Of a stretch of 64,000 nt of DNA, positions 41,023 to 50,066 are shown in pieces; positions within the stretch are counted from its first letter, which is position 1, and every line of letters begins with the position of its first letter. This DNA is from CBDCCV01 sp965215025 (GTDB taxonomy: Bacteria > Bacteroidota > Rhodothermia > Rhodothermales > Salinibacteraceae): assembly GCA_965215025.1 (NCBI GenBank), contig CBDCCV010000001.1:310001-374000 (forward strand), written 5' to 3'. The notes beneath the pieces were generated by a model. It was not told the origin of the DNA, did not search any database, and saw nothing but the letters and a program-made list of their open reading frames with translations. Both the position numbers and the translations under genes were made by a program.

Positions 41023-41793
41023 TCATCCCTCGGCGCCGTAGGCGGCTTCGTCGGCGAACCAGACGAGCGCCTCGGCGGGGCGGACGTGGGCGGCGGGGAG
41101 TGGGCGGCGCTCTTCTTCGGCGCTTTCGAGGAGGGTGCGTAGCGGCTCGCGCTTGGCCTCGCCGGTGACCAGGAAGAGCGCTTGCCGCGCCCGGCAGAGC
41201 GCCGGCAGCGTAAGCGTGACACGGTCGCGCGGCGGGCGGCGCGGCGGACCCTCGACGGCTACGACCCAGCGCCCGTCCCACGCGCCGCGCGCCCGCACGT
41301 GGTCCTCGCCCAGGATCTCGGGGAAAATCGACGCCGTGTGCCCGTCCTCGCCGATGCCCATCTGCACTACGTCGAGGCCGTTCTCTTCATCGCCGAAGAA
41401 CTGGCGCAGCGTCGCGTCGTACGCCTCGGCGGCGGCCTCGGGCGTTGCCTTTTCGGTGGGGACGCGGTGGACGTTTTCTTCGGGGATGGGGACGTGGCTG
41501 ATCAGCGCCTCGCGGGCCATGCGGAAGTTGCTGTCCTCGCTCTCGGGCGGGACGAAGCGCTCGTCGCCCCAGAAGAGGTGCGTTTTTTCCCAGGGCATCT
41601 GCGCGCGGAAGGCCGTGCCCAAAAGCTCATACGTGCGGCGCGGCGTCGAGCCGCCAGCCAGGCCCAGCGAAAACCGCCCGCGCGCACGGACGGCCGCCTC
41701 GGCCTGCGCCACGACGAAGGCGGCGGCGGCCTGGCTCAGCGCCTCCAAATCGGGGAAGACGCGCACTTGCGGTTCAGCAGGCGAGGTGCTCAT
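41023..41793 (-). CDS. pgl: 6-phosphogluconolactonase
   Basis: Second step of the oxidative pentose phosphate pathway: hydrolysis of 6-phosphogluconolactone. A 256-residue DevB/NagB-fold protein with SLGLAGGSTPRRTYELL, LFWGDERFVPPESEDSNFRM and GIGEDGHTASIFP (catalytic-region His). The ATG at 41793 gives MSTSPAEPQVRVFPDLEAL. It is last in the gnd-zwf-pgl gene run. Confidence 0.96.
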   Translation of the reverse strand: MSTSPAEPQVRVFPDLEALSQAAAAFVVAQAEAAVRARGRFSLGLAGGSTPRRTYELLGTAFRAQMPWEKTHLFWGDERFVPPESEDSNFRMAREALISHVPIPEENVHRVPTEKATPEAAAEAYDATLRQFFGDEENGLDVVQMGIGEDGHTASIFPEILGEDHVRARGAWDGRWVVAVEGPPRRPPRDRVTLTLPALCRARQALFLVTGEAKREPLRTLLESAEEERRPLPAAHVRPAEALVWFADEAAYGAEG

Positions 41794-41799
41794 GGCTCT

Positions 41800-41893
41800 T
41801 TCAGGTGCGGACGTGTGGAGGAATGGAAGTGTGGACGTGGAACGTTCAGAGGGTGCGTTTTCTTCCCTACTTTCATGCCTTCGCACCTCCATA
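41800..41893. repeat. Imperfect inverted repeat between zwf and pgl
   Basis: CAGGTGCGGACGTGTGGAGG on one side faces CTTCGCACCTCCATACCTC on the other. It fills the 100-bp spacer and resembles in style the spacers at 36641 and 43366. Confidence 0.45.
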
Positions 41894-41895
41894 CC

Positions 41896-43362
41896 TCACT
41901 CCAGGACGGGTTCGAGCGTGGCGGCGCGGCCGTCCACCGTGGCGGCGTCCGGGCCGCGGCTGCCGGCCGGGTAGGGGTGGAGCGGCAGATCGGCTTCGAG
42001 GAGGGGCGTGTAGAGGCGCCACGAGGCCTCCACCTCGTCGGCGTGGACGAAGAGGGTTTGGTCGCCTTGGAGGACGTCGTAGAGGAGCGTCTCGTAGGCC
42101 TCGGGCAGCTCGCCAAAGGCCTCGTGATAGCGGAAGTGCAGGCGCTGCGTTTCAAGCTGGAGCGGCTCGCCGGGGCGCTTGACCTCGAAGCCCAGGTCGA
42201 AGCCCTCGTTGGGCTGGAGCGTGATGATGAGCACGTTCGGGCTGACGGCGCAGGCCGCGTCGGCAGAGGGGCCGTTGGGTTGGAAGATCGAGACGGGCGC
42301 GCAGCGGAAGCGCACGCGGATCTGCGTAAGCCGCTCCGGCAGCGCCTTCCCCGTGCGCAGGACGAAGGGGACGCCCTGCCAGCGCCAGTTGGCCACCTCC
42401 AAGGTAAGCTGCACGAACGTGGGCGTCTGGGAGTCGTCGTCCACGCCTTCCTCGTCGTGGTAGGCGGGGATGCGCTCGCCATCGGCCTCGCCCGCGTCGT
42501 ACTGGCCCAGGACCACGTTCTCCTTGTCGATGGGCGGCACGGCCTCCAAGAGCTTGATCTTCTCGCGGCGGATGGCCTCGGCCTCGAAGCGCGTGGGCGC
42601 CTCCATCGCCACGAGGCTGAACAGCTGCGTGAGGTGGTTCTGGATCATGTCCCTGAGGGCGCCGGAGCGGTCGTAGTACCCCGCGCGCGAGCCGACGCCC
42701 AAGCTCTCCTCCACGACGATCTCGATCTTCTCGATCCGGTCGCGGTTCCACACGTTCTCAAACAGCACGTTGGCAAAGCGGAAGACCAGGAGGTTCTGCA
42801 CGGTCTCCTTGCCGAGGTAGTGGTCGATGCGGTAAACCTGCTCCTCGGTAAAATGCTCGTGCACGATGGCGTTGAGTTCTTCGGCGGATTCGAGGTCGTG
42901 GCCGAAGGGCTTCTCGACGACGAGGCGCGTCCAGCCCTCGGAGCGGTTCAGCCCCGCCTCGCCGAGCGCCTCGATGGTGGGGCCGTAAACGGAGGGCGGG
43001 ACCGAGAGGTAGAACACGCGGTTGCCGGGGAGGTCGTGCTCCTCCTCGATCTCTTCGATGCGCTGGCTCAGGCCCTTGAGGTTGCTTGCGTCGTCGCCCA
43101 CGCTGTGGTAGAAGAAGTGCTCATCGCACCAGGCCTGCGCATCGCCGTCGGCGTCGGCGTGCTCGTCGAGCGCCGCGCGCATGGCCTCGCGGAACTTGTC
43201 GTCGGACCAGTCCGAGCGCGCCGCGCCCAGGACGTAGCTCTTCTGGGCGAGGTCGCGCCGCTGCATGAGCTGGTAGAGCGCGGGCACGAGCTTGCGCCGC
43301 GTCAGATCTCCCGTGGCACCAAAGATGACGAAGAGGTGCGGGCCGATGTCTTGCTTGGGCAT
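41896..43362 (-). CDS. zwf: Glucose-6-phosphate 1-dehydrogenase
   Basis: First enzyme of the oxidative pentose phosphate pathway, making NADPH. 488 residues: the dinucleotide motif FVIFGATGDLTRRKLVPALY, the conserved VEKPFGHDLESA, and the active-site RIDHYLGKETVQNLLVFRFA with the catalytic His region following. The ATG at 43362 (MPKQDIGPHLFV) is the start; the upstream in-frame sequence is a purine-rich repeat. It lies between gnd and pgl. Confidence 0.97.
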   Translation of the reverse strand: MPKQDIGPHLFVIFGATGDLTRRKLVPALYQLMQRRDLAQKSYVLGAARSDWSDDKFREAMRAALDEHADADGDAQAWCDEHFFYHSVGDDASNLKGLSQRIEEIEEEHDLPGNRVFYLSVPPSVYGPTIEALGEAGLNRSEGWTRLVVEKPFGHDLESAEELNAIVHEHFTEEQVYRIDHYLGKETVQNLLVFRFANVLFENVWNRDRIEKIEIVVEESLGVGSRAGYYDRSGALRDMIQNHLTQLFSLVAMEAPTRFEAEAIRREKIKLLEAVPPIDKENVVLGQYDAGEADGERIPAYHDEEGVDDDSQTPTFVQLTLEVANWRWQGVPFVLRTGKALPERLTQIRVRFRCAPVSIFQPNGPSADAACAVSPNVLIITLQPNEGFDLGFEVKRPGEPLQLETQRLHFRYHEAFGELPEAYETLLYDVLQGDQTLFVHADEVEASWRLYTPLLEADLPLHPYPAGSRGPDAATVDGRAATLEPVLE

Positions 43363-43365
43363 GGC

Positions 43366-43476
43366 GAGGGCTGGGGAAAGGGTGAGAGGGGGAATGGGAG
43401 AAAAGGTGAGAGGGGGAACGGCCAAGAGCGAGAGCGCCGTCTCCCCGCTCACCCTCTTTCCCACTTGCCCTTTCTC
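43366..43476. repeat. Purine/pyrimidine-rich inverted repeat between gnd and zwf
   Basis: AAAGGGTGAGAGGGGGAATG followed by GGAGAAAAGGTGAGAGGGGG (a tandem unit) on one side. CCCCGCTCACCCTCTTTCCC on the other side can pair with either unit. Confidence 0.55.
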
Positions 43477-43482
43477 AAACGC

Positions 43483-44421
43483 TCACTCCTCCGTGGTGTC
43501 GATGGCGCCGGCCAGCTCCTTCATGGCGTGGCCGCCGAACTGGTTGCGCATGGCGGCCAGGAGCTTGAAGGCGTAGGAGTCGCTCCTGCGCGAGGTGAGG
43601 CGCGCCAGGAGCGCCTGCGTGATGACCGGCGCAGGCACGTGGAGGTCGATGGCCTCCTTGACCGTCCAGCGCCCCTCGCCAGAGTCCTGGACGTATGGGG
43701 CGATGTTGGCCATCTCCACGTCCTCTTCCAAAGCCAGGGCGATGAGGTCCAAGAGCCAGGAGCGCACCACCGAGCCGTGGCGCCACACCTCGGCCACCTG
43801 GTGGAGGTCGAAGGGGAAGTCCTCCTTCTCTTCCAGGATGGCGAACCCCTCGGCGTAGGCCTGCATCAGCCCGTACTCGATGCCGTTGTGCACCATCTTG
43901 ACGAAGTGCCCGCTGCCGACGGGGCCGACGTGGCCCCAGCCCTTGTCGTGGTCCGGGGCGAGCGTTTCGAGGATGGGTCGCAGGCGCCCGACGGCCTCGT
44001 CGGAGCCGCCCACCATGAGCGAGTACCCGCCCTCGCGGCCCCAGACGCCGCCCGAGACGCCCGCATCGACGTAGTGGAGGTTCTTCTCGTGGACGGTCTC
44101 GGCGCGGCGGAGCGTGTCCTTGTAGTTCGAGTTCCCGCCGTCGATGATCGTGTCACCGTCTTCCAAGAGCGCGTCGAGCGCTTCGATGGTCTCGTCCACC
44201 GGCTCGCCCGCCGGCACCATCATCCAGACGTGGCGCGGCGCTTCGAGCTTGTCCACGAGGTCTTCGAGCGAATGCACGCCCTCGGCCTTTTCGATCCCGT
44301 CGAGTTCGTCCACGACCTCGTCGCTGAGATCGAAGCCGACGACCCCGTGGCCGCCTTCTTTCGTGAGGCGCCGCGCCATGTTGAGGCCCATCTTGCCAAG
44401 GCCAACCATTCCAAGCTTCAT
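43483..44421 (-). CDS. gnd: 6-phosphogluconate dehydrogenase, decarboxylating (short form)
   Basis: Third enzyme of the oxidative pentose phosphate branch, giving ribulose-5-phosphate. At 312 residues it is the short type (about 300, as in YqeC/GntZ-like enzymes) rather than the ~470-residue type. It has LGMVGLGKMGLNMARRL (Rossmann), IIDGGNSNYKDT, VDAGVSGGVWGREGGYSLMV and the catalytic KMVHNGIEYGLMQAYAEG. Short forms often use NAD+. The ATG at 44421 is the start. First gene of the run gnd-zwf-pgl. Confidence 0.95.
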   Translation of the reverse strand: MKLGMVGLGKMGLNMARRLTKEGGHGVVGFDLSDEVVDELDGIEKAEGVHSLEDLVDKLEAPRHVWMMVPAGEPVDETIEALDALLEDGDTIIDGGNSNYKDTLRRAETVHEKNLHYVDAGVSGGVWGREGGYSLMVGGSDEAVGRLRPILETLAPDHDKGWGHVGPVGSGHFVKMVHNGIEYGLMQAYAEGFAILEEKEDFPFDLHQVAEVWRHGSVVRSWLLDLIALALEEDVEMANIAPYVQDSGEGRWTVKEAIDLHVPAPVITQALLARLTSRRSDSYAFKLLAAMRNQFGGHAMKELAGAIDTTEE

Positions 44422-44517
44422 CGCCGTTCCTCTTCTGTTTGGGTGAAGGAGTGCTGTCGAGGCTAATATAAAAGAGCGGCGGCCCATGCGCGACCCCCGC
44501 CGGCCGCGCCGGGCCAA

Positions 44518-45030
44518 TCACCGCACAATCGTAACGGTGTCGGGGATGATGAACGCCTCAGGGAAGCGCTCGGCCACGAGGGCGAGGGCGCGGCGGGCCT
44601 CCGCTTGCGAGGCGAAGGCGCCCAGGCGCACGCGGTAGTACGGCTGCCGCCACGCGATGCTGAGCGGCGGCTCGCCCGTTTTCATGTGCGCCGGGCGCCT
44701 CGGGCGCGGCACGCCCTCCCACCACCGCAGCGCCTCCTCGACGCGCGCGTCGGCCGTGGCTTTTTGCTCGGTCGTCAGGATCTGGATGCGGAAGCCTTGC
44801 ACGGTGCGCCGCACAGGGCCGGCGTTTTCCTCCGGCGCCTCCGGCTCGGCCGTTGCGGGGCGGGTGGGCGCTTCCTCTTCGGGCGCCTGGGCCTCAGGTG
44901 CCGAGGCCTCAGGCGGCGGCTCCTCTTTTGCCGCGCCGGCCGGGCCAGAGCAGGCAGCCAAAAGCAGCAGGGCGCCTATCGCCACGGCGCTCTTCAAACA
45001 GGTGCCCCGGCGGTGCGGCGCTGCGGTCAT
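44518..45030 (-). CDS. Lipoprotein with SPOR-like domain
   Basis: A 170-residue predicted lipoprotein. The signal sequence SAVAIGALLLLAAC places the lipidated Cys at about 27. A Pro/Glu/Ala-rich linker (30-75) follows, then a SPOR-like fold with GFRIQILTTEQKATADARVE and YYRVRLGAFASQAEARRAL. SPOR domains bind denuded peptidoglycan glycans, usually at the septum. The start at 45030 (MTAAPHRRGT) is preferred because it puts the signal sequence at the N-terminus. No obvious partner gene is adjacent. Confidence 0.85.
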   Translation of the reverse strand: MTAAPHRRGTCLKSAVAIGALLLLAACSGPAGAAKEEPPPEASAPEAQAPEEEAPTRPATAEPEAPEENAGPVRRTVQGFRIQILTTEQKATADARVEEALRWWEGVPRPRRPAHMKTGEPPLSIAWRQPYYRVRLGAFASQAEARRALALVAERFPEAFIIPDTVTIVR

Positions 45031-45285
45031 GGGCGGTAACATGCTGGCGGTTTGGCGTGGGTTTGGCGTGGGTAGCAATTCGGGGGCGGGATCGCGTCCC
45101 CTTGGTTTTGGGCGGTCTACTCGGCGGCGGGTTCTTCGGTTGCCGGGCGGAACAGACCTCGGCGGAAGCGGCGCGCGCAGAGCGCTCCGTGACCTGCTTC
45201 GCCTGACGAGCTGACAAGAAACGAAAGAAGCGCTGAACGAGTTGGTTTTTTAAGGTAGCCATCGCGCTCGCCATTGCAGGAAGCC
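45031..45285. other. Intergenic region upstream of the DtxR/MntR gene
   Basis: About 255 bp. It includes a direct repeat GTTTGGCGTGG (twice, 45053-45075). No gene was recognised. The promoter of the DtxR-type gene and possibly its own operator lie here, but no clear operator palindrome was picked out. Confidence 0.35.
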
Positions 45286-45996
45286 ATGACGAACCCCTCA
45301 CGGCAGCCCTCGGCCCCCCTCAGCCCGGCCACCGAGGACTACTTGAAGGCCATCTACCGGCTTGGAAAAGAGAAGCCGGTCTCCACCAACGCGCTTGCGG
45401 GCGAACTGGGCGTTTCGGCGCCCTCGGCCACGGAGATGGTTAAGCGGCTGGCCGAGCGGGGGCTGGTCCGCCGAGAACCCTACAAGGGCGCCACGCTCAC
45501 CGAGGCGGGCGCCAAGATCGCGCTCGAAGTGCTGCGCCATCACCGCCTCCTGGAGCTGTACCTGAAAGAGGTGATGGGCTACTCCTGGGAGGCGCTGCAC
45601 GAGGAGGCCGAGCGCCTGGAGCACCACATCTCCGAGACCTTCGAGGACAAGCTCGACGAGCTGCTCGGCTTCCCCACGCGCGACCCGCACGGCCACCCCA
45701 TCCCTGCGCGCTCGGGCGGCCCTGTTGAAGACGTCGCCACCGACCGGCTGGCGGACCTGAACGCGGGCGACGAGGCCGTCATCTGCCATCTGGCCGACGA
45801 GGACCCGGCCCTGCTCGGCCACCTGGAAGAGCGCGGGCTGATGCCGGGCGCTACCCTTGAGGTCACCGCCGCCGAGGCGTTCGAGGGGCCGCTCACCGTG
45901 CGTGTCGAAGGGCGTGAGCCGCAGCTCGTCGGGCGCGTCGTGGCGCGGAGCGTGTTCGTGCGCGCCGATCCTGCCGAAGCGCCCTCGGCATCATGA
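45286..45996 (+). CDS. DtxR/MntR-family metal-dependent transcriptional regulator
   Basis: A 236-residue metal-responsive repressor. The winged-helix DNA-binding domain (about 12-75) has ATEDYLKAIYRLG and LGVSAPSATEMVKRLAERGL. The dimerisation/metal domain (76-150) has HHRLLELYLKEVMGYSWEA and EEAERLEHHISE. The C-terminal FeoA/SH3-like domain (155-230) has LADLNAGDEAVICHLAD and ERGLMPGATLEV. The ATG at 45286 follows CAGGAAGCC. Whether it senses iron or manganese cannot be told. No metal transporter is adjacent; a catalase lies 5 kb away. Confidence 0.93.
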   Translation: MTNPSRQPSAPLSPATEDYLKAIYRLGKEKPVSTNALAGELGVSAPSATEMVKRLAERGLVRREPYKGATLTEAGAKIALEVLRHHRLLELYLKEVMGYSWEALHEEAERLEHHISETFEDKLDELLGFPTRDPHGHPIPARSGGPVEDVATDRLADLNAGDEAVICHLADEDPALLGHLEERGLMPGATLEVTAAEAFEGPLTVRVEGREPQLVGRVVARSVFVRADPAEAPSAS

Positions 45997-46137
45997 CCGG
46001 GCGCGGTCCGAGCCGGGCGGCGTCGCCGTCGTGACCCCACCGGGCCGGTTCCCAAGCCGAGGCTGACGCGTTGTGTTGCGCGCGGGTCATTTCAAAACAG
46101 CAGCGCCTGCTTTAATTCGCTTAAGACTCTTCCCGCT

Positions 46138-46641
46138 ATGAATGCCAACCATTTCGTCGGCCTCTTTCGCTACACCCGCTGGGCCGATGAGAAAGTCATC
46201 GCCGCGCTCCGCGAGGCCGCTTCGGGCGCCGAGGCCGATCCGCTCCGCCGCGCCCGCGCGCTCCTCAGCCACGCCCTCCGCGCGCAGGCCGTGTGGCTCG
46301 GCCGCATCCAGCGCTCCGACGACGCCCGCCTCCCCTTCTGGGAAACGGATTCGCTCGACGAATGCGCCCGCCGCTCCGCCGCCAATGCCGAGGCGTGGAC
46401 GCGCTTTCTGGAAAAGCAGTCGCCCGCTGATCTCGAAAAAGAAATCCGCTACCAGAACTCGAAGGGCCGCGTCTTTACGACCGCGCTTCATGAAATCGCC
46501 GCGCACGTCGTCAACCATTCGACGCACCACCGCGCGCAGGCGGCGCTGTTCTTGCGCGAGGCCGCCCTGGAGCCGCCCGCCACGGACTACATCTTCTACG
46601 CCCGCGCCGCCGCTCCCGAACGGGACGTCCGTTTGGCTTGA
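46138..46641 (+). CDS. DinB family protein
   Basis: A 167-residue four-helix-bundle protein of the DinB/YfiT superfamily. FVGLFRYTRWADEKVIAAL starts the first helix, LLSHALRAQAVWLGRI supplies the first metal-site His, and ALHEIAAHVVNHSTHHRAQA the other two. These proteins are putative metal-dependent thiol transferases or hydrolases; the function here is unknown. Confidence 0.93.
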   Translation: MNANHFVGLFRYTRWADEKVIAALREAASGAEADPLRRARALLSHALRAQAVWLGRIQRSDDARLPFWETDSLDECARRSAANAEAWTRFLEKQSPADLEKEIRYQNSKGRVFTTALHEIAAHVVNHSTHHRAQAALFLREAALEPPATDYIFYARAAAPERDVRLA

Positions 46642-46669
46642 GCGCTCTGCTCAGTCCGCTCGGAAGTAG

Positions 46670-47188
46670 CTAAAACGGGAGCGAAAACACCGCCCCGGCG
46701 AAGAGGTGATCGGCCCAGGCCCGCACCTTGAACAAGATCGAAAACTGGTCCAATGGCGAGATGGAAAGGCCGGCCGAGACGTACGGGGTAGTGGCTTCCC
46801 CGAACCTCCCACCCAAACCCGCGAACCCGGTAGTGCCGGGGATTGCAACGTTGGCGTCGAGGGAGGCGGCTGCGTAAATGTCAAGGGCTTCGCAGTTCGC
46901 GTCGGAAGCAAACCTGCCTGTGTTTCTGTTTCGGCAGCGATCTACAGAAGAATCGTAGTAGTATGGTCCCTTGATCTCGCCCGGAGCCATATCCACGTTT
47001 ATATCCGCAGTGAAGAGCACAGGACCATTCCTGAGTATGAAACCCGCAGAACCAGAGGCATAGACAGTAGACTCACCACCGAGCTGCGCATTACCCATGC
47101 CGGCTCCAAAGGTGAAGGTGGTCACGTTCTGCGCACGACAGGGCCAAACGAAAACGGTGAAGATCAAAAGCAGCGTAGCGATTCGCAT
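46670..47188 (-). CDS. Exported beta-rich membrane protein of unknown function
   Basis: A 172-residue protein with signal peptide (RIATLLLIFTVFVWPCRA, cleaved before QNVTT). Strands alternate small and aromatic residues and it ends in Phe (AGAVFSLPF), as expected of an outer-membrane beta-barrel. Two internal Cys (DRCRNRN and NCEALD) may pair. Base composition and codon use (more A/T at third positions) differ from neighbours, as does the following gap to about 47400. This suggests recent arrival. No family was recognised. Confidence 0.7.
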   Translation of the reverse strand: MRIATLLLIFTVFVWPCRAQNVTTFTFGAGMGNAQLGGESTVYASGSAGFILRNGPVLFTADINVDMAPGEIKGPYYYDSSVDRCRNRNTGRFASDANCEALDIYAAASLDANVAIPGTTGFAGLGGRFGEATTPYVSAGLSISPLDQFSILFKVRAWADHLFAGAVFSLPF

Positions 47189-47434
47189 GACACGCGGTTG
47201 ATGTAGGATGAAGGGAGAGAACGGGAATCTCTCTACCTGCCAATCACTGTGCCAGTGTTTTCCCTCCCTTCAAACACCGCTCCGTTGTACCTATCAGCGC
47301 ATACGGATGGTACGACGAAATACGCCTGATACACATTTACCCGCCTGCTCCATTAAGCTTCGTCCTCCTCCCGCCCTTTCCCTCACCGTCTCCTGCGGAT
47401 TTTCGCGGCGGGCGTTTGACAGAGAGGCGGGCTG
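47189..47434. other. Lower-GC intergenic region
   Basis: About 246 bp, noticeably less GC-rich than the rest of the window. It lies divergently between the beta-rich protein and the helicase. No RNA or repeat was recognised. It should hold both promoters. Confidence 0.4.
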
Positions 47435-49243
47435 ATGCTCTTCTTTAACGCCGCCTGTCCGCGCGCCTTTCTGCAGTACCTGCAACGCCCTCAGATGTCC
47501 TCCGCCGCCTCGCGCGCTTCGCGTCCCGGTCCGCCCTCGCCCGACGCGCTGCCCGGCATTTCTCTTCAAGGCGGCTTCCGCTTCCGGGCGGGGCAGCGGG
47601 CGTTTCTGGAAAAGCTCGCCACGGCCTTCGCGCGCGGCGAAAGGCACCACCTCGGCGTCTTCGTGCCAGGTTACGGGAAGACGATCACGGCGCTCGCCTC
47701 CTTTCTCGTAGTAAGGGCGCTCGGCCAGGCGCAGAAGCTCGTCGTCTTCGTCCCACGCGGGAACCTGCGCGACCAGTACGCCGACGCCAAAGAACTCGCC
47801 CAAACCTTCGCGTGGCTTGGCGCGCCGCCCCTCTCCTTCTGCGTGGCGGACTCCGACGCCGTCTTCCTCAAAAACCTCCAGACGGAGATCGTCATCACCA
47901 CGTACCAGTACGCCAGCGGCGCGGGCGGGCGGCGGGCGCTGCATCAGTTCTGCCGCACGGCGCCGTGCCTCTTCGTCTTCGACGAGGTGCACCACCTGGC
48001 CGAGGACGGCACGTGGGCGCAGCAGATCGACGGCCTCGACTTCGCGTGCAGCATCGGCCTCTCGGGGACGCCCTTGCGCTCGGATGGCAAGGCGCTCTTC
48101 GGCGTGCCGTTCGAGGAGGGGCCGGATGGCGATCAGTACTACCGCGCGCTCCACGAGGTCACCATGCGCGACGCGCACGCCGAGGGCGGCATCCTCAAGC
48201 GCGTGGACGCGCACGTGGTGGACTACCAGCTCAAGATGATCCGCGAGGACACCGGCGAGGAGGTCGAACTCTCGCTCTCGGAGATGGCCGAGATCGCCCG
48301 CCAGGAAAACGACCTCGACGCCTACCTCGCCCGCAAGCGCCTGCGCTTCCACGAGGTCTACCTCGACGCGCTCTTGTCTCCGGCCTTCGCGCGCTTCGCC
48401 GAGAAACAGAAAGCGCTCCGCCAGATGACCGGCGGCGAGGGGCGCGGGCATCAGATGCTCGTCATCGCCATGACGAACCGGCACGCGGCGGCCATGCTCG
48501 CCTTTATCCAGGAGCGCTTCCCGCGGTGGAAGGCCGCGCGGATCGGGCAAGACGTCGCCGCGCCGCGCCGGGCAATGCTCCTGGAAGCCTACCGCCAGGG
48601 CCGCCTCGACGTGATGGTGCAGGTGGACATGATCGGCGAGGGGACGGACATCAAGCCGATCTCGGTGATCGTCAAGGCCGACTTGGTGCGCGCTTACTCG
48701 AAGACGATGCAGCAGGTCTTCCGCGGGATGCGCTACTTCCAGGGCTTCCCCGAAGAGGCCAACCGCTGCGACCTCTACGCCGCCGACGACTCGGACGTGG
48801 TCCATACCCTGAACTGGATCGCCTCGGAAGAGCAGATCGGTATCAAGATGCGGGCCGAGAAGCCCGAGCGCGAGGCGCCGCCGCCGGCCTCAAAAGAGAA
48901 ATCGGAGCGGAGCGCGTGGCACCTCAAAGGCGTCGAGCGCGGGGCGATGCAGAGCCACCGCCACGAGCGCTTCGCCGGGAGCCGCTACGCCCGCGCCGAA
49001 GCGCAGCCGCCCCAGGTGATGGACGTGGGCGCGCGCGAGCAGGCGCTACGCAAGGAATGCGCTGAACTCGCCTCCGAACTCGCCTACGCCCTCCAAGCCG
49101 ACGGCGAGCGCGTGGCGATCCGCACGGTGCACGCCGCATCGAAGAAGCGTTTTTCTAAGGCGCAGGACGAACTCAGCATCGGCGAGCTGATCCGCAAGCG
49201 ACGCTGGCTCGAAAAATGCCTGCGCGCGCGGCGGCTGCTTTAG
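47435..49243 (+). CDS. Superfamily 2 DEAD/DEAH-type helicase
   Basis: A 602-residue ATP-dependent helicase or translocase. Motif I is VPGYGKTITA, motif Ia VVFVPRGNLRDQY, motif II FDEVHH, motif III GLSGTPLR, motif V IGEGTDIKPI and motif VI QQVFRGMRYFQG. The C-terminal REQALRKECAELASELAYAL and FSKAQDELSIGELIRKRRWL region resembles an accessory domain of phage- and plasmid-type helicases. The ATG at 47495 (MSSAASR) is an alternative start. No nuclease or methylase gene is adjacent, so a restriction role is not supported. It follows the low-GC patch. Confidence 0.88.
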   Translation: MLFFNAACPRAFLQYLQRPQMSSAASRASRPGPPSPDALPGISLQGGFRFRAGQRAFLEKLATAFARGERHHLGVFVPGYGKTITALASFLVVRALGQAQKLVVFVPRGNLRDQYADAKELAQTFAWLGAPPLSFCVADSDAVFLKNLQTEIVITTYQYASGAGGRRALHQFCRTAPCLFVFDEVHHLAEDGTWAQQIDGLDFACSIGLSGTPLRSDGKALFGVPFEEGPDGDQYYRALHEVTMRDAHAEGGILKRVDAHVVDYQLKMIREDTGEEVELSLSEMAEIARQENDLDAYLARKRLRFHEVYLDALLSPAFARFAEKQKALRQMTGGEGRGHQMLVIAMTNRHAAAMLAFIQERFPRWKAARIGQDVAAPRRAMLLEAYRQGRLDVMVQVDMIGEGTDIKPISVIVKADLVRAYSKTMQQVFRGMRYFQGFPEEANRCDLYAADDSDVVHTLNWIASEEQIGIKMRAEKPEREAPPPASKEKSERSAWHLKGVERGAMQSHRHERFAGSRYARAEAQPPQVMDVGAREQALRKECAELASELAYALQADGERVAIRTVHAASKKRFSKAQDELSIGELIRKRRWLEKCLRARRLL

Positions 49244-49257
49244 CCCTTTTGCACGAG

Positions 49258-49968
49258 CTACCGTAGCACGTCGAACCGCCGGCCCCACGGGAACACCTTC
49301 ACGCCCACGTGGCCACCCGCGAACGGGCGCATCGCAGAGGCGCCGCTGACCGCGTCCAGTCCCGCCGAGGCGCCTACCGAGAACGTCCAGTAGCGGTTTA
49401 CCGGCACGGCGTACTGCGGCGTCACGACCATCCGCAAGGCATCCACCGCCCCGCTGCGCACACCGAGGCCGAAGCCGAGGCGGTAGCGCGAGGCCTGGCC
49501 CGGCAGCGCCTCCGTGCTCACAAGCTGCTCCAGCGGCAGCTCGTACTGCGCCGAGGCCAGCACCGTCGTCTGCCAGCATCCTGCTGCGGGGATTGCGCAC
49601 GTCCCCACCGCCTGCACGGCCGAGTGCTGCACCCCCACTGCGAGCGCGATGGACTGGCCGCGCGACAGATCCAGCCCGAAGGATTCGTACGCGAGCACGC
49701 CCCACCCGCTTTCGGCGCGCTGCGCGACCAGCCCGGTCTGCGACGTGCTGAAGAGGCGGCTCAGAAGCTCGTGGTGGCGCTCCTCAAGCTCGCGCTCGGT
49801 CTTCTCATCCAACCCCTCCGGCTTGTCCGGGATGTCCTCCGGGATGGCTTGCGCAGCGGCAGGCCCAGCCGTGAGCAGGGCCAGCACAAGCAAGCCCATT
49901 AACATGCCCGCCGCGCTTGGAAACGCCTGGCGTCGCCGCATCGGCACGCATCGTTTGAGGTGCCCCAT
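49258..49968 (-). CDS. Exported protein, probable outer-membrane beta-barrel
   Basis: A 236-residue protein. A signal peptide (LMGLLVLALLTAGPAAAQA, cleavage after AQA near 40) and a Glu/Asp-rich segment with DEKTERELEERHHELLSRLF (helical) precede a region of alternating strands ending VKVFPWGRRFDVLR. Two Cys in CAIPAAGCW may form a disulfide. It converges with the helicase gene (14-bp gap). No family was recognised. Confidence 0.7.
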   Translation of the reverse strand: MGHLKRCVPMRRRQAFPSAAGMLMGLLVLALLTAGPAAAQAIPEDIPDKPEGLDEKTERELEERHHELLSRLFSTSQTGLVAQRAESGWGVLAYESFGLDLSRGQSIALAVGVQHSAVQAVGTCAIPAAGCWQTTVLASAQYELPLEQLVSTEALPGQASRYRLGFGLGVRSGAVDALRMVVTPQYAVPVNRYWTFSVGASAGLDAVSGASAMRPFAGGHVGVKVFPWGRRFDVLR

Positions 49969-50066
49969 TGCTCTTCTTCATGCCTGGTGAAAAAGGCCGC
50001 GTCTACTGGGTAGTAAAGTAGCACGAAAAAAGAAGAGACGCAAGAGACCTGCCCGGTGCGCACGCT

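Noticed and set aside
41182..44466. A 1,094-codon open frame on the plus strand across pgl, zwf and gnd
   Set aside because: It is antisense to three well-supported enzymes and ignores their gaps; such frames are expected opposite GC-rich genes.
47435..49243. Restriction-modification or phage-defence system around the helicase
   Set aside because: No methylase, nuclease or specificity gene is adjacent; a lone helicase is not enough.
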